From JAFDBW01 sp963723355 (GTDB taxonomy: Bacteria > Desulfobacterota > Desulfuromonadia > Desulfuromonadales > BM103): a stretch of DNA of 25,444 nucleotides. Under the pieces are notes generated by a model. It was not told the DNA's origin and searched no databases. It saw nothing but the letters and a program-made list of their open reading frames with translations. The stretch is from positions 1 through 25,444 of the forward strand of contig CAVRQQ010000037.1 in NCBI GenBank assembly GCA_963723355.1, in the 5' to 3' direction. The translations under genes and the position numbers were made by a program. Of the stretch, positions 24,180-25,444 are shown piece by piece; positions within the stretch are counted from its first letter, which is position 1; each line of letters begins with the position of its first letter.

Positions 24180-24953
24180 CTAGCCCAAATCCCCCAAATA
24201 ACTCTGCACGATGGCCGAGGCGACAATCGCAGCAGTTTCGGTGCGCAGAATCCGCGGACCAAGACTGACCGGCAAGAAACCGACGGCCTGTGCCCGTTCG
24301 ACTTCCTTCCGGGAGAAGCCCCCCTCGGGACCGATCATCAGGGCGACACTGCAGGGCTTAAATGAACCAAAACTCTCCGTGAGTGTCCAGGTGGCAGCCC
24401 CTTCGTAAAGCATCAGCTTCAACTCCGCTGATTCAGCGGCAAGCAGTGCTTCGGCGAAAGAGTGAACCGACATGAGCTGCGGCAGCATGGCGCGCCGACA
24501 CTGTCTGGAAGCTTTACTGATCAGGTCCGGCCAGCGATGTGATTTTTTTTGTCCTGCATCACGTTCTTCAAGGGTTGACGAGTGTTCAGACTCCATCGGC
24601 ACAATGCGGGCGACACCCAGCTCGGTGAGTTTCTGCAGGACCAGCTCAAAACGTTCCCGTTCGGGCAAGGACTGGTAGACTTCGATAGCCAGGGGACTTT
24701 CGACGGGACCGGGCAGACGCTCAAAGGGCATGCAGCTCGGTTGTTCGGGGTCCAGACTGATGATACGTGCTCGATAAGCCGTCTTTTCCGGGTCAACCAG
24801 GGTCATCACTTCACCAGGCCTGGCTTGCCAGATGGAAAGAGCCTGCAAAGCATCGGCAGAAAGTCGTGTCTCCTGATCAAGCCGCGGAACATGGTCGAGC
24901 CGGATCAGGCTTTCTGGCCCACCGTTATTTACGCATGACAGGGTTGAATCCAA
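24180..24953 (-). CDS. rsmE: 16S rRNA (uracil(1498)-N3)-methyltransferase RsmE
   Basis: SPOUT-class enzyme that methylates N3 of U1498 in 16S rRNA. Family motifs are VYQSLPERERFELVLQKLTELGVARIVPMESEHS, RWPDLISKASRQCRRAMLPQL, MIGPEGGFSRKEVERAQAVGF and SLGPRILRTETAAIVASAI, the SAM-binding knot. The start is unsettled. There is no in-frame ATG or GTG near the expected place; I give a TTG at 24953 with AGGAG 12 bases upstream, overlapping holC. By length (242 residues) and alignment the homologous start would be near the CTG at 24908 (LIRLDHVPRL). An ATG exists further upstream at 25058, but it would add 50 residues inside holC. Confidence 0.88.
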   Translation of the reverse strand: MDSTLSCVNNGGPESLIRLDHVPRLDQETRLSADALQALSIWQARPGEVMTLVDPEKTAYRARIISLDPEQPSCMPFERLPGPVESPLAIEVYQSLPERERFELVLQKLTELGVARIVPMESEHSSTLEERDAGQKKSHRWPDLISKASRQCRRAMLPQLMSVHSFAEALLAAESAELKLMLYEGAATWTLTESFGSFKPCSVALMIGPEGGFSRKEVERAQAVGFLPVSLGPRILRTETAAIVASAIVQSYLGDLG

Positions 24954-25344
24954 GTTCCCGATAACTCCTGAAGCGCTCACGGGACTCTTCCAGGCGCTTC
25001 TCGTCATAAGTTTCAGCAAAGTCGACGACCTGACGGAACTGGCGGATAAACTCGACACTGCAGGGGACGCCCATGATCAGAACACCTGCAGCATTCGGGT
25101 TTGCTTCTTCCGATACGATCACTACCGGCTCGTCATGGCCCTCAACAGAGCCGTTATCATAGACGTGCGGCACAAAAGTGCCTTTTTTCCAGGTCCACAT
25201 GAAACGATCAAGGGTTACCCCCTGGTTGTCATCCTGGGTCATAACCAGCACACGTTGCCCGTCCAGATAAAATTCTTCCGTGAGGTCACAGAGCACCCTG
25301 GCTCTTTCCGGCCGGTTCAACTTGATAAATTCCACCTTGGTCAA
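24925..25344 (-). CDS. holC: DNA polymerase III chi subunit (HolC-like)
   Basis: Chi links the clamp loader to single-stranded DNA-binding protein. The 139-residue protein has the family pattern: an N-terminal strand VEFIKLNRPERARVLCDL, the RVLVMTQDDNQGVTLDRFMWTWKKGTFVPHVYDN block (W and FVPH conserved), PVVIVSEEANPNAAGVLIMGV, the VVDFAETYDE strand, and the C-terminal RERFRSYRELGFNP. The start is TTG, chosen because GGGAG lies about seven bases upstream and homologues begin here. It is the first gene of the run that continues into rsmE and has a plausible promoter in front of it. Confidence 0.85.
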   Translation of the reverse strand: MTKVEFIKLNRPERARVLCDLTEEFYLDGQRVLVMTQDDNQGVTLDRFMWTWKKGTFVPHVYDNGSVEGHDEPVVIVSEEANPNAAGVLIMGVPCSVEFIRQFRQVVDFAETYDEKRLEESRERFRSYRELGFNPVMRK

Positions 25345-25385
25345 AAAAATCTCCCGCCGTCATGCAGTAAAGTGTTGTGTGCGGC

Positions 25386-25415
25386 ACTCTAGCAAATACG
25401 CAATTTCCAGGTCAA
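25386..25415 (-). promoter_or_regulatory. Probable sigma-70 promoter for the holC-rsmE-trmJ-rlmD unit
   Basis: On the - strand, TTGACC (25410-25415) and TAGAGT (25386-25391) are 18 bases apart, with TGC before the -10 giving an extended -10 element. A start point near 25379 would leave a leader of about 35 bases to the holC TTG. The -35 has five of six consensus bases and the -10 four of six. Confidence 0.5.
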
Positions 25416-25444
25416 CAAAAGCGACAGGTTAATCATGCATTTCA

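Overview
The window looks like a chromosomal housekeeping segment from a Desulfuromonadales/Geobacter-type deltaproteobacterium (Desulfobacterota). This is inferred from the gene order rimP-nusA-ylxR/L7Ae-infB-DUF503-rbfA-nrnA-truB-rpsO-pnp-M16-dut, two small exported c-type cytochromes, a HEAT/HD-GYP pair, and the protein sequences. No tRNA, rRNA, CRISPR array, IS element, phage gene or recognisable defence system is visible. Only the two cytochromes are on the + strand; all other genes are on the - strand.

Layout, left to right. 54-369: a class I cytochrome c (c5-like) with three apparent indels. 433-7119: a - strand run that in transcription order reads lapA, a membrane protein, a gamma-glutamylcyclotransferase-like protein, a PaaI-type thioesterase, a HEAT-repeat protein, an HD-GYP-like protein, and the lytic transglycosylase mltF. 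7232-7543: a second cytochrome c. 7747-11236: a compact - strand run of M16 peptidase, dut, ybeD-like, yciO-like, a PDZ protein and a Cys-tailed unknown. 11251-21544: the translation/RNA operon (rimP, nusA, ylxR-L7Ae, infB, ylxP/DUF503, rbfA, nrnA, truB, rpsO, pnp). 21670-25344: rRNA/tRNA methylation genes with holC (holC, rsmE, trmJ, an unknown small gene, rlmD). The longest gene-free stretch is about 200 bases (7544-7746), and it is full of repeats.

Two patterns stand out beyond the genes. First, short tandem arrays with a 7-base period, each with a different heptamer, lie immediately 3' of stop codons in most of the wider gaps; one forms the C-terminus of rlmD. Second, infB, nrnA and the M16 peptidase gene are each broken by exactly one surplus base, and the first cytochrome needs three indels. 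Because infB is essential, this points first to errors in the deposited sequence, although real mutations cannot be excluded from this window.

How the genes work together: the centre couples transcription elongation (NusA), ribosome maturation (RimP, RbfA, TruB), translation initiation (IF2), ribosomal protein S15 and RNA decay (PNPase, NrnA) by overlapping or nearly touching genes. The rlmD/trmJ/rsmE group adds rRNA and tRNA methylation. The HEAT/HD-GYP pair shares an N-terminal domain and is the best candidate here for a little-described signalling module. I do not see convincing evidence of a wholly new system.
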